64,000 nt of DNA from Rhodospirillales bacterium (GTDB lineage: Bacteria > Pseudomonadota > Alphaproteobacteria > Rhodospirillales > Casp-alpha2): contig JAEPMA010000006.1 of the NCBI GenBank assembly GCA_017644185.1, forward strand, positions 143,728-207,727, in the 5' to 3' direction. The translations under genes were made by a program, and so were the position numbers. Shown piece by piece: positions 1 to 7,967 of the stretch (position 1 is the stretch's first letter; each line of letters starts with the position of its first letter). Under the pieces are notes generated by a model that searched no databases, was not told the origin of the DNA, and was given only the letters and a program-made list of their open reading frames with translations.

Positions 1-1
1 G

Positions 2-979
2 CTCGCGTTGGCGCTTGGGCCGTCCGACCACTACGACCGTGGGTATCACCCGACGGCGACATGTGGGATTTTCGGTGCCGTCGCGGCGGCGGGCAAGCTG
101 CTGGGCATGGACGCCGATCAGATCGAAAGCGCGTTCGGTATCGCGCTCAGCCAGTCGGCGGGCTCAATGCAGTTCCTTGCCGACGGTGCGTGGACGAAGC
201 GGTCCCATGTCGGCCAGGCCGCGCAGAATGGTTTGATGTGCGCCGTGCTCGCGAAAGAAGGCTTCAAGGGACCGAAAGAGGCGTTCGAAGGGCAGTGGGG
301 CTTTTTGCACGCCTATGCGCCGAACGCCGACCCGTCGAAGGCTGATGCCGCACTCGGCGAGAACTGGGAGACGATGCGTCTCGCCGTTAAACCCTATCCG
401 AGCTGCCGCTACACGCACGCCGCCATGGACGCGTTGAAGCAGATCATGCGGGACGAGGGCGTGACGGCGGACGAAGTCGAATCTGTCGAGATCGGCCTGC
501 CGATGACGGGCATGAAGATCGTGAGCTTCCCAGAAGAAGCCAAGCACAACCCTGAAAGCGTTGTCGACGGCCAGTTCTCGATGCCGTTCTGCGCCGCCGT
601 GGTCTTACGTGAAGGGGATATGCTCTGGGATCACTACGCGATCCACCTGAAAGACCCGGAGACGCTGGCGCTGACCAAGAAAATCACCTGCGTCAACGAC
701 CCGGAAGTCGAAGCGCTGTTCCCCGAAAACATGTCGGGCAAGGCCACGGTCAAAACCGCGCGGGGTACGTTCTCGGTCCTCGTCGATATGCCGAAGGGCG
801 AGCCGGCCAACTTCATGACGGTCGAGGAATTCCGGGGCAAATTCTCGGGTCTCGCCGCGCCCTATCTGGGTGACGACGGCGTCGAGCGCTTCGCGGATAT
901 GATCATGGGGCTGGAAGCGCAGAACTCCGTCTCGTCCGTGCTTGCCGCCGGTAAGCCGCAGATGGTGGCCGCAGAATAA
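2..979 (+). CDS. MmgE/PrpD family protein (5' truncated)
   Basis: C-terminal ~326 residues of an MmgE/PrpD-family protein; the family is about 450 residues, so roughly 130 are missing beyond the left edge. The reading frame is open to the first base and no start codon is claimed. The visible part has the family's helical segment with the HPTATCG stretch near the edge, a GAWTKRSHVG segment, and the later KPYPSCRYTH segment typical of the lid domain. Family members are 2-methylcitrate dehydratase, cis-aconitate decarboxylase and related enzymes acting on small tricarboxylic or methylated dicarboxylic acids. Its stop overlaps the next start by one base (TAATG), so it belongs to the downstream MaoC/ACAD/CaiB/LeuCD operon. 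The exact substrate cannot be read from the sequence. Confidence 0.88.
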   Translation, partial: LALALGPSDHYDRGYHPTATCGIFGAVAAAGKLLGMDADQIESAFGIALSQSAGSMQFLADGAWTKRSHVGQAAQNGLMCAVLAKEGFKGPKEAFEGQWGFLHAYAPNADPSKADAALGENWETMRLAVKPYPSCRYTHAAMDALKQIMRDEGVTADEVESVEIGLPMTGMKIVSFPEEAKHNPESVVDGQFSMPFCAAVVLREGDMLWDHYAIHLKDPETLALTKKITCVNDPEVEALFPENMSGKATVKTARGTFSVLVDMPKGEPANFMTVEEFRGKFSGLAAPYLGDDGVERFADMIMGLEAQNSVSSVLAAGKPQMVAAE

Positions 980-1497
980 TGGTTGCAGAAGCAAAGGAAG
1001 TCGGCCCGAACCGGTATCGCGAATCCTACGGACGTTATCTGGAGGATTTCAAAGTCGGCGATGTCTACGAGCATCGCCCGGGCCGCACCATCACCGAAAA
1101 CGACAACATCTGGTTCACCCTCTTGACGATGAACCAGCATCCGCTGCACTTCGACCAGGAATACGCCAAGCATTCCGAGTTCGGTCAGCCATTGGTGAAT
1201 TCCTGCCTGACGCTTGCCGTCGTCGCGGGGATGAGCGTGTCGGACGTCAGTCAAAAGACCATCGCCAATCTGGGGTGGGACAAGGTCAAGATGCCGGCCC
1301 CGGTGTTCAACGGCGACACCCTTTACGCCGAAAGTGAAGTGCTCGCCGTCCGCGAAAGCAAGTCTCGCCCGACGCAGGGGATTGTTACGATCAAGACCAC
1401 CGGCTTTAAGCAGGGCGGCGTCGAAGTGATCTCGTTCGAACGCAACATGCTGATCCCGAAGCGTGGCCACGCGGTGGATGACAAAACCGATTATTAG
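979..1497 (+). CDS. MaoC family hot-dog dehydratase (hydratase)
   Basis: 172-residue single hot-dog MaoC-type enoyl-CoA hydratase. Visible features are the FKVGDVYEHRPGRTITE opening strand, the NQHPLHFDQEYA segment carrying the catalytic Asp/His pair of R-specific hydratases, and a V(F)NGDTLYAESEV strand near the end. Family members of this length and opening include itaconyl-CoA and mesaconyl-CoA hydratases, which fits the company of CoA-transferase, acyl-CoA dehydrogenase and LeuCD-type genes. The start ATG overlaps the preceding stop by one base, indicating translational coupling. The family assignment is firm; the substrate (a C5 branched unsaturated acyl-CoA) is inference from context. 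Confidence 0.9.
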   Translation: MVAEAKEVGPNRYRESYGRYLEDFKVGDVYEHRPGRTITENDNIWFTLLTMNQHPLHFDQEYAKHSEFGQPLVNSCLTLAVVAGMSVSDVSQKTIANLGWDKVKMPAPVFNGDTLYAESEVLAVRESKSRPTQGIVTIKTTGFKQGGVEVISFERNMLIPKRGHAVDDKTDY

Positions 1498-1521
1498 GTG
1501 TGAATCAAGTTGATCATTGAT

Positions 1522-1588
1522 CGTCACCCCGGCGGAGGCCGGGGTCCAGAGCGTAAATCACTGGATTCCGGCATGCGCCGGAATGACA
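1522..1588. repeat. Intergenic palindromic repeat with three-stem fold
   Basis: 67-bp composite palindrome between the MaoC and acyl-CoA dehydrogenase genes. It contains hairpin CCCCGGC/GCCGGGG, then TCCAG paired with CTGGA, then hairpin TTCCGGC/GCCGGAA, enclosed by outer GTCA/TGAC. The four pairings can co-exist as a cruciform or three-way junction. Elements with this GTCA-hairpin-CCAG...CTGG-hairpin-TGAC layout are dispersed in intergenic regions of many Alphaproteobacteria. It ends 14 bases before the acyl-CoA dehydrogenase start and may modulate transcript stability inside the operon. Confidence 0.7.
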
Positions 1589-1602
1589 TTTAGGAGCCTA
1601 GA

Positions 1603-2754
1603 ATGCCCGACGCACTGAACGACAGCGATAGCTCGCTGATCCTCGACGCCATCGACAAGTTCCTGGAAAAGGACGTGGCGCCGTATGTGAAAGAATTCGA
1701 ATCCCAGGATAAATATCCCCAGGAGATCGCCGACAAGCTTGCCGATCTGGGGATGTACGGCGCGACGATCTCGGCGGAATACGGCGGGCTCGGTCTCGAT
1801 ATTCGCACTTATTCCCAAATCGTCGAGCGCGTGGCGGCGGTCTGGATGTCGGTGTCAGGCCTGTTCAATTCTCACCTGATCATGGCCCAGGCAGTCGAAC
1901 GTCACGGCTCCGAAGAGATGAAGCGCGAATTCCTACCCAAGTTCGCAAGCGGCGAAATCCGGGGCGGCATCGCGCTGACCGAACCGGATGCGGGCACCGA
2001 TCTGCAGGGCATTCGCACGAAGGCCAAGAAAGACGGTGACGATTACGTCATCGACGGAACAAAGACCTGGATCACGAACTCGGTCGAGGGTGAAATGCTG
2101 GCGGTCCTGGTCAAGACCGACCCGGATGCCGAGCCAGCGCACAAGGGCATGAGCCTTCTTCTGGTCCCGAAGTCGGCGGGCTTCAAGGCGAGCAAACTCA
2201 AGAAGCTCGGCTACAAAGGGATCGACACCGGCGAAGTTCAGTTCCCGTCGGTGCGGGTGCCGAAGTCGGCGCTGATCGGTGAAGTCGAAGGGCGGGGATT
2301 GCAGCAGATTCTCTCCGGGCTCGAACTCGGGCGTATCAACGTGGCCGCGCGGGGTGTCGGCGTGGCGCGCGCATCGCTCGAGGATGCGCTGGCGTATGCG
2401 AAAGAGCGTAAGACGTTCGGCAAGCCGATCGCGCAGCATCAGGCTATCCAGATCAAACTCGCCGACATGGCGACGCGCGTGCAGGCGGCCCGGAAACTGG
2501 TCGAGGACGCGGCGGTTGCCTACGACTCGGGTGAGCGATGTGACATGGAAGCCGGTATGGCCAAATTATTCGCGACCGAGGCGGCGATGGAAAATGCCGC
2601 CGAGGCGATGCGCATTCATGGTGCATACGGCTATTCGCCCGAATACAATGTCGAACGTTACTACCGCGATGCACCTCTCCTGTGCATCGGGGAGGGGACG
2701 AACGAGTTGCAGCGTATTATTATCGCCAGACAGCTTGTCGAGCGCAGCAGCTAA
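1603..2754 (+). CDS. Acyl-CoA dehydrogenase
   Basis: 383-residue FAD-dependent acyl-CoA dehydrogenase of normal length. The FAD/substrate signature IALTEPDAGTD is at about residue 125, WITN near 150, and the C-terminal helical domain ends with the RYYRDAPLLCIGEGTNELQR block. The Glu at about residue 364 in CIGEGT is at the usual catalytic-base position. The enzyme oxidises an acyl-CoA to the 2,3-enoyl-CoA and passes electrons to ETF. It sits between a MaoC hydratase and a CoA-transferase, so a saturated branched or dicarboxylyl-CoA is the plausible substrate. The start is preceded by TTTAGGAG, a usable Shine-Dalgarno sequence. Family certain, substrate unknown. Confidence 0.93.
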   Translation: MPDALNDSDSSLILDAIDKFLEKDVAPYVKEFESQDKYPQEIADKLADLGMYGATISAEYGGLGLDIRTYSQIVERVAAVWMSVSGLFNSHLIMAQAVERHGSEEMKREFLPKFASGEIRGGIALTEPDAGTDLQGIRTKAKKDGDDYVIDGTKTWITNSVEGEMLAVLVKTDPDAEPAHKGMSLLLVPKSAGFKASKLKKLGYKGIDTGEVQFPSVRVPKSALIGEVEGRGLQQILSGLELGRINVAARGVGVARASLEDALAYAKERKTFGKPIAQHQAIQIKLADMATRVQAARKLVEDAAVAYDSGERCDMEAGMAKLFATEAAMENAAEAMRIHGAYGYSPEYNVERYYRDAPLLCIGEGTNELQRIIIARQLVERSS

Positions 2755-2814
2755 ATCTCTTCCCGGTTACGTGGGTAGTCACGACGCCGGAAAATCACGA
2801 AGCTATCAGTATGG

Positions 2815-2834
2815 ACCCCCATTATGGTGGGGGT
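2815..2834 (+). promoter_or_regulatory. 7-bp hairpin just upstream of the CoA-transferase start
   Basis: ACCCCCA (2815-2821) pairs perfectly with TGGGGGT (2828-2834) around a six-base loop, 12 bases before the chosen ATG at 2847. It lies in the only sizeable gap inside the operon. It could act as a processing or attenuation hairpin, or hold the G-rich ribosome-binding region. There is no T-run after it, so it is not a typical terminator. Confidence 0.4.
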
Positions 2835-2846
2835 GACGGGTTAAAA

Positions 2847-4049
2847 ATGACGACGAAGACGAATCAACTCCCCCTGGCAGGCGTCAGGGTTCTTGCCGTT
2901 GAACAATATGGCGCCGGTCCGTTTGGGACCATGTTCCTGGCCGATCAGGGGGCCGAGGTTGTGAAGATCGAGAATCCTGAGGGTGGCGATTTTGCTCGCG
3001 ACATCGGGCCGTATTGGTTCGGCGATGGCACGTCGGAGTTCTTTCACGCCTATAACCGCAATAAAAGAAGCGTGACACTGGACCTGACAAGCGATGAGGG
3101 TCGTCAGGTGTTCCTCGACCTCGTCAAGAATGCGGACGCGGTTTCATCCAACCTCCGGGGGGATGTGCCGGATAAACTTGGTTTGAATTACGCCGATCTC
3201 AAAGACGTCAATCCGAAGATCGTCTGCGCGCATCTTTCGGCGTATGGCCGCACCGGGCCGCGCAAGAACTGGCCGGGCTTCGACTATTTGATGCAGGCGG
3301 AAGCGGGTTGGTTTTCGCTCACGGGCGAGCCTGAAAACCCGCCGACAAGGTTCGGCTTGTCGGTCGTCGACCAGATGACCGGTCTGGCGTTGGCCTACGC
3401 CGTATTGGCGGGGATCACCGGTGCCAGGGCGACGGGGATTGGGCGCGACATGGATGTCAGCCTGTTCGATATCGCGCTCTGCAATCTGGGGTATCCGGCG
3501 ATCTGGTATCTGAACGAGGGACATGTCCAGGGGCGTCTCCCGCGCTCGGCGCACCCGGCGCTGACACCTTGCGCTCTCTACCAGACCAAGGACGGCTGGA
3601 TCTATCTCATGTGCAACAAGGAGAAGTTCTGGCCGGCGCTGTGTAATAAAATCGGCCGCCCGGAATGGGGCGACGACCCGCGTTTCAAGACCTTCGCCGA
3701 TCGGTTCGAAAACCGACCGCTGGTCGAAGAACTGCTGGATGAATCCTTATCCGCCAAAACCACGGCGGAATGGCTCGAGGAATTCGCCGGCGTGGTCCCG
3801 GCGGCCGCGATCAACGACGTCAAGCAGGCGCTCGACAATCCGTTTGTCGTCGACGAGGGGCGGTTGCAGAATATCGAACTCGAAGGTCACGGCACATACC
3901 GCTACGTTGCACCGCCCGTTCGGTCCGGCGGTTCACCCGCACCCGCCAACCCCGCACCCAAGCTGGGCGCGGATACGGACGATCTCCTTAAGGATGCGGG
4001 CTATGACGAAGCAACGATTGCCGAACTCAGAAATAAAAAAGTGATATGA
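2847..4049 (+). CDS. CaiB/BaiF family (type III) CoA transferase
   Basis: 400-residue family III CoA-transferase. The N-terminal LAGVRVLAVEQYGAGPFG followed by LADQGAEVVKIENP is the CoA-binding half. Asp175 in SVVDQMTG sits at the position of the conserved catalytic aspartate that forms the acyl-anhydride intermediate. The C-terminal part shows the typical RFKTFADRFENR and PAAAINDVKQAL segments. An upstream in-frame ATG at 2811 and an even earlier one inside the previous gene exist, but 2847 begins at the conserved domain and follows a G-rich region. It probably activates a dicarboxylic acid using succinyl-CoA or an intramolecular exchange, as mesaconyl/itaconate CoA-transferases do; that is inference. 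Confidence 0.92.
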   Translation: MTTKTNQLPLAGVRVLAVEQYGAGPFGTMFLADQGAEVVKIENPEGGDFARDIGPYWFGDGTSEFFHAYNRNKRSVTLDLTSDEGRQVFLDLVKNADAVSSNLRGDVPDKLGLNYADLKDVNPKIVCAHLSAYGRTGPRKNWPGFDYLMQAEAGWFSLTGEPENPPTRFGLSVVDQMTGLALAYAVLAGITGARATGIGRDMDVSLFDIALCNLGYPAIWYLNEGHVQGRLPRSAHPALTPCALYQTKDGWIYLMCNKEKFWPALCNKIGRPEWGDDPRFKTFADRFENRPLVEELLDESLSAKTTAEWLEEFAGVVPAAAINDVKQALDNPFVVDEGRLQNIELEGHGTYRYVAPPVRSGGSPAPANPAPKLGADTDDLLKDAGYDEATIAELRNKKVI

Positions 4050-4070
4050 ACCAAACAGGGAAGAAACAGA

Positions 4071-5333
4071 ATGGCGCAAACACTCGCCGAAAAGATCATC
4101 GCCAAGGCTGCCGGGGTCGGTAGCGTCAAACCCGGCGAGATCGTGACGTGTAAGGTCGATCTCGCAATGATGCACGACAGCGCCGGGCCACGCATGGCCG
4201 GGCGAAAGCTGGACGAGCTTGGTGTCCCGATCTGGGATCTCGATAAGCTCGTCGTTATCACCGATCACTACATCAACGACGACAATCCCGAACACCAGGG
4301 CGTGCAAAAGCACGCACACGAGTGGATCAAGTCACATGGGATAAAGCACTTCATCAACGAGCAGGGGATTTGCCACATCGTGCTGCCCGAAGGCGGACAC
4401 GTTAAACCGGGCATGTTCATTGTCGGCGGCGACAGTCACTCCGTCACGGGCGGCGCATTTGGCACCTTCATGGTCGGAATCGGCGCGACCGAAATGACGG
4501 GCGTATTGGCGACCGGCGAAATCTGGGTTCGGGTTCCCGAAACGGTAAAGATCGATGTGACGGGAACGCTCAAACCGGGTGTCGCAGCGAAGGACGTCAT
4601 CCTCAAACTCTGCGGCGATCACGGGATCATGGGGTTCAATTATCAGGCGCTAGAGTATGCGGGGACCGCCGTCAGTGCCATGTCGGTCGAGGAGCGGATG
4701 ACCCTCGCCAACATGGCAGCCGAACTTGGTGCCAAGGCTGGGTATTGCGTACCCGACGAAAAGACCGACGCGATCCTGACGAAGTGGGGCGCCACGGATG
4801 TCGATATCGCGACGTGGCAGAGCGACGAAGATGCGAATTTCGTCAAGACCGTTACGATTGACGGCGATGCGCTCGTGCCACAGGTTGCCGCGCCGTCGAG
4901 CCCGGAAAATGCGGCGCCCATCGACGCGCACGCAGGCACCAAGCTCGATCAGGCATACCTTGGGGCATGCACCGGGGCCAAACTGGACGATCTCCGGATG
5001 GCGGCGAAGGTCCTCAAGGGGCGCAAGATTCAAAGCGGTTTCAAGTTCATGATCTCGCCGTCGTCGCTCTCGATGCAGGAGGAGGCGCGCGCGGACGGCA
5101 CATTGCAGATCATTGAGGATGCGGGGGGCGTCATCCTGCCGATGGGGTGCAGCGGCTGCATTGGCATCGGGCCTTCCAGGCTTGAAGAGAACGCGGTCGG
5201 CATTTCATCGACCAACCGGAACTTCGTTGGCCGCGCTGGTCCGAAGTCTTCAAAACTGTTCCTGGCGTCGCCCTATACGGTCGCGGCGTCTGCCATCAAG
5301 GGCGCCATCGCAGACCCGAGGGAATTCCTATGA
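4071..5333 (+). CDS. 3-isopropylmalate/homoaconitate dehydratase-type large subunit
   Basis: 420-residue aconitase-superfamily large subunit. The GDSHSVTGGAFGTFMVGIGATE block (about residues 121-142) is the family signature. Cysteines in LGACTGAK and in the GCSGCIGIGP segment provide the three ligands of the [4Fe-4S] cluster. At 420 residues it is the shorter, archaeal-type form (about 420) rather than the ~470-residue bacterial LeuC, a group that includes isopropylmalate isomerases, homoaconitases and 2,3-dimethylmalate/citramalate-type hydro-lyases. The small subunit follows with an ATGA overlap. In this catabolic operon a role in (de)hydrating a methylated malate seems likelier than leucine synthesis, but this is inference. 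Confidence 0.9.
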   Translation: MAQTLAEKIIAKAAGVGSVKPGEIVTCKVDLAMMHDSAGPRMAGRKLDELGVPIWDLDKLVVITDHYINDDNPEHQGVQKHAHEWIKSHGIKHFINEQGICHIVLPEGGHVKPGMFIVGGDSHSVTGGAFGTFMVGIGATEMTGVLATGEIWVRVPETVKIDVTGTLKPGVAAKDVILKLCGDHGIMGFNYQALEYAGTAVSAMSVEERMTLANMAAELGAKAGYCVPDEKTDAILTKWGATDVDIATWQSDEDANFVKTVTIDGDALVPQVAAPSSPENAAPIDAHAGTKLDQAYLGACTGAKLDDLRMAAKVLKGRKIQSGFKFMISPSSLSMQEEARADGTLQIIEDAGGVILPMGCSGCIGIGPSRLEENAVGISSTNRNFVGRAGPKSSKLFLASPYTVAASAIKGAIADPREFL

Positions 5334-5833
5334 GCATCATAAAAGGTAACGCATGGCGTTACGGCGCCAACATCGATACCGACGCGTTGGCGCCAATCGG
5401 CTCTTACGCCGGGGCAACCAATATCGAAGCTGGGGCCGTTCACTGCCTGCGTGATATGGACCCGAACTTCGCAAAAAGCGTGAAGACCGGCGATATCTTC
5501 GTGGCAACGGATAATCTTGGGATCGGGTCATCGCGTGAATCTGCGCCGTTGTTTCTGAAGACGCTCGGTATCCGTTGCGTCGTGGCGAAATCGTTTGCGC
5601 GGATCTTCTACCGCAACTGCTTCAATATCGGTCTGCCGGCGCTGGTCTGTCCGGATTCTAGAGATATCGCGATGGCTGACGTGCTCAAGGTCGATACGTC
5701 GACCGGCGAAATCGTCGACGAAACCCAGGACAAGTCATTCCACTGTCAGCCGATTCCCGATCACTTAATGCAGATCGTTGATGAGGGTGGATTGATGCCG
5801 TACCTCGAGAAAAAGCTCGCGAAGTCCGCCTGA
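5330..5833 (+). CDS. 3-isopropylmalate dehydratase-type small subunit
   Basis: 167-residue swivelling-domain subunit that completes the upstream large subunit. It shows the NIDTDALAP opening, the GSSRESAP loop that binds substrate carboxylate (about residues 66-73), and the FARIFYRNCFNIGLP segment. The length matches the short archaeal/dimethylmalate-type small subunits (about 165) rather than bacterial LeuD (about 200). The start overlaps the preceding stop by four bases (ATGA), so the two subunits are translationally coupled. It is the last gene of the operon; a hairpin lies 45 bases downstream. Confidence 0.92.
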   Translation: MSIIKGNAWRYGANIDTDALAPIGSYAGATNIEAGAVHCLRDMDPNFAKSVKTGDIFVATDNLGIGSSRESAPLFLKTLGIRCVVAKSFARIFYRNCFNIGLPALVCPDSRDIAMADVLKVDTSTGEIVDETQDKSFHCQPIPDHLMQIVDEGGLMPYLEKKLAKSA

Positions 5834-6158
5834 AGGGGCGTTTCTTCAAGATTTTTTTGACGTCATTCGAACAGGTCGCCACCGCATGTATCGTTAACGT
5901 GCGGTGGCCGCGTTCGACGGCGTATATGCATATATTCTAATATTAAAGGTGCAATGACACTACTTGTTGTGCATGGCCTTCGGCGCATGTCATCAGCGTC
6001 TATTTGTTTATTGTTATTAACCATTTATGCGGATTCGCATTAACCATATTGCGCCGCAATAAGATGTAGACAGGCCTCCCGAATACGACTCAAATACCCG
6101 TTAAGAACAATAATAAGACCGTTAACAGAAACGTTAGCGTTGAGGGAAAGAGAACGGG
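5834..6158. other. AT-rich intergenic region
   Basis: 325 bases without a gene. The first part holds a stem-loop (5878-5908). The rest is clearly more AT-rich than the surroundings and contains several GTTAA/TTAAC words, as expected for the promoter region of the pentapeptide-repeat gene at 6159. A TGACGTCA palindrome lies near 5869. I see no tRNA-like fold and no convincing small ORF. Confidence 0.6.
5878..5908 (+). terminator. Stem-loop after the dehydratase operon
   Basis: GCCACCGCA (5878-5886) pairs perfectly with TGCGGTGGC (5900-5908) around a 13-base loop, 45 bases after the last operon stop. No T-run follows, so it may be a transcript-end or stability hairpin rather than a textbook intrinsic terminator. 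A T7 tract precedes the stem instead. Confidence 0.45.
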
Positions 6159-7418
6159 ATGGGGAGCTCATTTAAGAGTACCCATGACTTGGTGGAGGCC
6201 TTGCGCGCTCACGCACGGTTTCTCCGGTCACAAGGCGGCGGCAAGCGCCTGCAGATGCAACTCGCGTCGTTGCGGGGTGTTGGGCTGCCGGGTGTGGACC
6301 TCAGCGAGGCCATTTTGCCGGGCGCCGATTTCACCGAAAGCGTACTGAGAAACGCTTCCTTCGAGCGTGCCGATCTGTATGCCGCCGATTTTACGGAAGC
6401 CGACTTGCGCCAGGTAAGGTTCAGCCGCGCAGATATCCGGGGCGCTGTCTTTCGTGGCGCGGCGATGAGCGAAGCCGATCTTTCCGGTGCCGACCTGCGG
6501 CCCGGCGCGTACACAGATACATCGATGAAGCTTGTCGGCGCACGAAAGTCGATGCGCCATCGCGCCCGTGCCAGCCGGTTGCGCCTGAATGCCGGCGCCA
6601 CCGTGTTCGATGCAGCCGACCTGGAAGGGGCGATGCTCAAGGAAACGGATCTCTGCTCAACCGACCTGACGAACGCCAATCTGGTGAATGCGGATCTGTC
6701 CGGCAGCCGGATCAGCAACGCAATCTTCGCCAACGCTAATCTTGCGGGGGCGGATTTCTCGGGGGCGTATCTTGAGAATATCGATCTGCGCGGTGCGATC
6801 CTCGCGGGTGCAAATTTCTCAAACGCACGCCTGATCGACGTGCAAATCCCTGCCGACACGGGCGCGTTGGATGACGAAATCCGGGATAAACTGGACAATC
6901 ATCTTTTGTGGCTGGGGTCTCTGGGAAGACAGGGTGAACGGGCAAATTTCTCAAAACTGGACCTGTCGGGTCTCGATCTCAGGGGGTGTAATCTGACGGG
7001 GGCCGACTTCACGGAGGCGCGGCTTTCGGGGACCCTCTTGGACGATGCGGTTTTAGATTTCACGGTACTTAGAAATACGGATCTCTGCTTTGCCAGCCTC
7101 GACCGGGCACGCCTCGACGGGGTCTTCATGCCGGGGGCCGTCTTAAGAATGGCATCACTTCGCGATGCGCATTTCGGCGAAGCGCGTCTGTACCGTCACG
7201 ACCTCCGGAAAAAGCCCGGCAAGCCCTGGCCGGCGCAGATGGCGGGGGCGGACCTGAAGAACGCCGATCTTTGCTTCACGACGTTCATCGGCACTGACCT
7301 CAGCGACGTCAATTTCATCGGTGCGAAGGTCGATGCGGCGACGTTCGACGGCTGTCGGATGGGGGCGGATATGAAGGGTGCTCTCCGTGCGCGCGGCGCC
7401 CGCGTGCACACGGTCTGA
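6159..7418 (+). CDS. Pentapeptide repeat protein
   Basis: 419 residues, mostly A(D/N)LXX-type pentapeptides, which fold as a right-handed quadrilateral beta helix. Three repeat blocks can be seen: about residues 45-125, 150-225 and 265-410. They are separated by an Arg-rich linker (HRARASRLRL) and by an insert with DEIRDKLDNHLLWL. There is no signal peptide and no membrane segment, so it is probably cytosolic. The first 40 residues look like a helical cap. Functions in the family range from gyrase protection to scaffolds, and nothing here selects one. The start follows GAGGGAAAGAG. It appears monocistronic with an AT-rich upstream region. Confidence 0.85.
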   Translation: MGSSFKSTHDLVEALRAHARFLRSQGGGKRLQMQLASLRGVGLPGVDLSEAILPGADFTESVLRNASFERADLYAADFTEADLRQVRFSRADIRGAVFRGAAMSEADLSGADLRPGAYTDTSMKLVGARKSMRHRARASRLRLNAGATVFDAADLEGAMLKETDLCSTDLTNANLVNADLSGSRISNAIFANANLAGADFSGAYLENIDLRGAILAGANFSNARLIDVQIPADTGALDDEIRDKLDNHLLWLGSLGRQGERANFSKLDLSGLDLRGCNLTGADFTEARLSGTLLDDAVLDFTVLRNTDLCFASLDRARLDGVFMPGAVLRMASLRDAHFGEARLYRHDLRKKPGKPWPAQMAGADLKNADLCFTTFIGTDLSDVNFIGAKVDAATFDGCRMGADMKGALRARGARVHTV

Positions 7419-7502
7419 TATCGTCTCACGGTATTGTGCATTTCGGCGGTGTGCGTTGCCGGATATCCTCTACACGCCCGCAAATGAATTTGGAGGCATC
7501 TC

Positions 7503-7967
7503 ATGCTGAAATCGATTGCCGTTGCGCTGACGATATTGATGGCGGTCGTACCGCATCAGGCTTTCGCCGCCGGAAGCGGCGGTGGGTCCGAACAAGCCAG
7601 CGAGATCCAGCAGTCGCGCGCGCTTCTAAAAGAGGGCAATCACGCTAAGGCTGAAGGGTTGCTTCGCAAAGCGGTGGCCGACGATCCTGAAAACGCCGAT
7701 GCGTGGAACCTATTAGGTTACGCGAACCGAATGCAGGGGAACCTCGATGAGGCCGAGAAGTTCTACACCACGGCGCTCGATCTGGAGCCCAAGCATCTCG
7801 GCGCGATGCAGTATATGGGCATGCTTTACGTCAAAACCGGGCGTGTCGACGAGGCGAAGAAACTGCTCGCCCGGATCGACGACGCGTGTTTCTTCTCGTG
7901 TTCCGAATACGACGACCTCAAGCGCGCGATCGAGACCGGCAAGACCGATCAAGACCCGGGTTGGTAA
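7503..7967 (+). CDS. Exported TPR-repeat protein
   Basis: 154 residues with an N-terminal signal peptide (hydrophobic residues 4-18, cleavage likely after AFA at about residue 22). About three tetratricopeptide repeats follow, with consensus turns such as ADDPENADAWNLLGYANRMQG and EPKHLGAMQYMGMLY. Two cysteines in CFFSC near residue 130 could form a disulfide in the periplasm. An ideal GGAGG lies eight bases before the ATG. Single TPR proteins of this kind usually act as protein-binding adaptors, but no partner is evident. It converges with the lipoprotein gene at 7968. Confidence 0.85.
   Translation: MLKSIAVALTILMAVVPHQAFAAGSGGGSEQASEIQQSRALLKEGNHAKAEGLLRKAVADDPENADAWNLLGYANRMQGNLDEAEKFYTTALDLEPKHLGAMQYMGMLYVKTGRVDEAKKLLARIDDACFFSCSEYDDLKRAIETGKTDQDPGW

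Noticed and set aside
1522..1588. CRISPR repeat or small RNA gene
   Set aside because: Single copy here, no spacers, and the symmetry is better explained by a known type of dispersed intergenic palindrome.
4071..5833. Assignment as leucine-biosynthetic leuCD
   Set aside because: Short archaeal-type lengths and a purely catabolic CoA-thioester neighbourhood, with no leuA or leuB nearby, argue against it; left as family-level call only.
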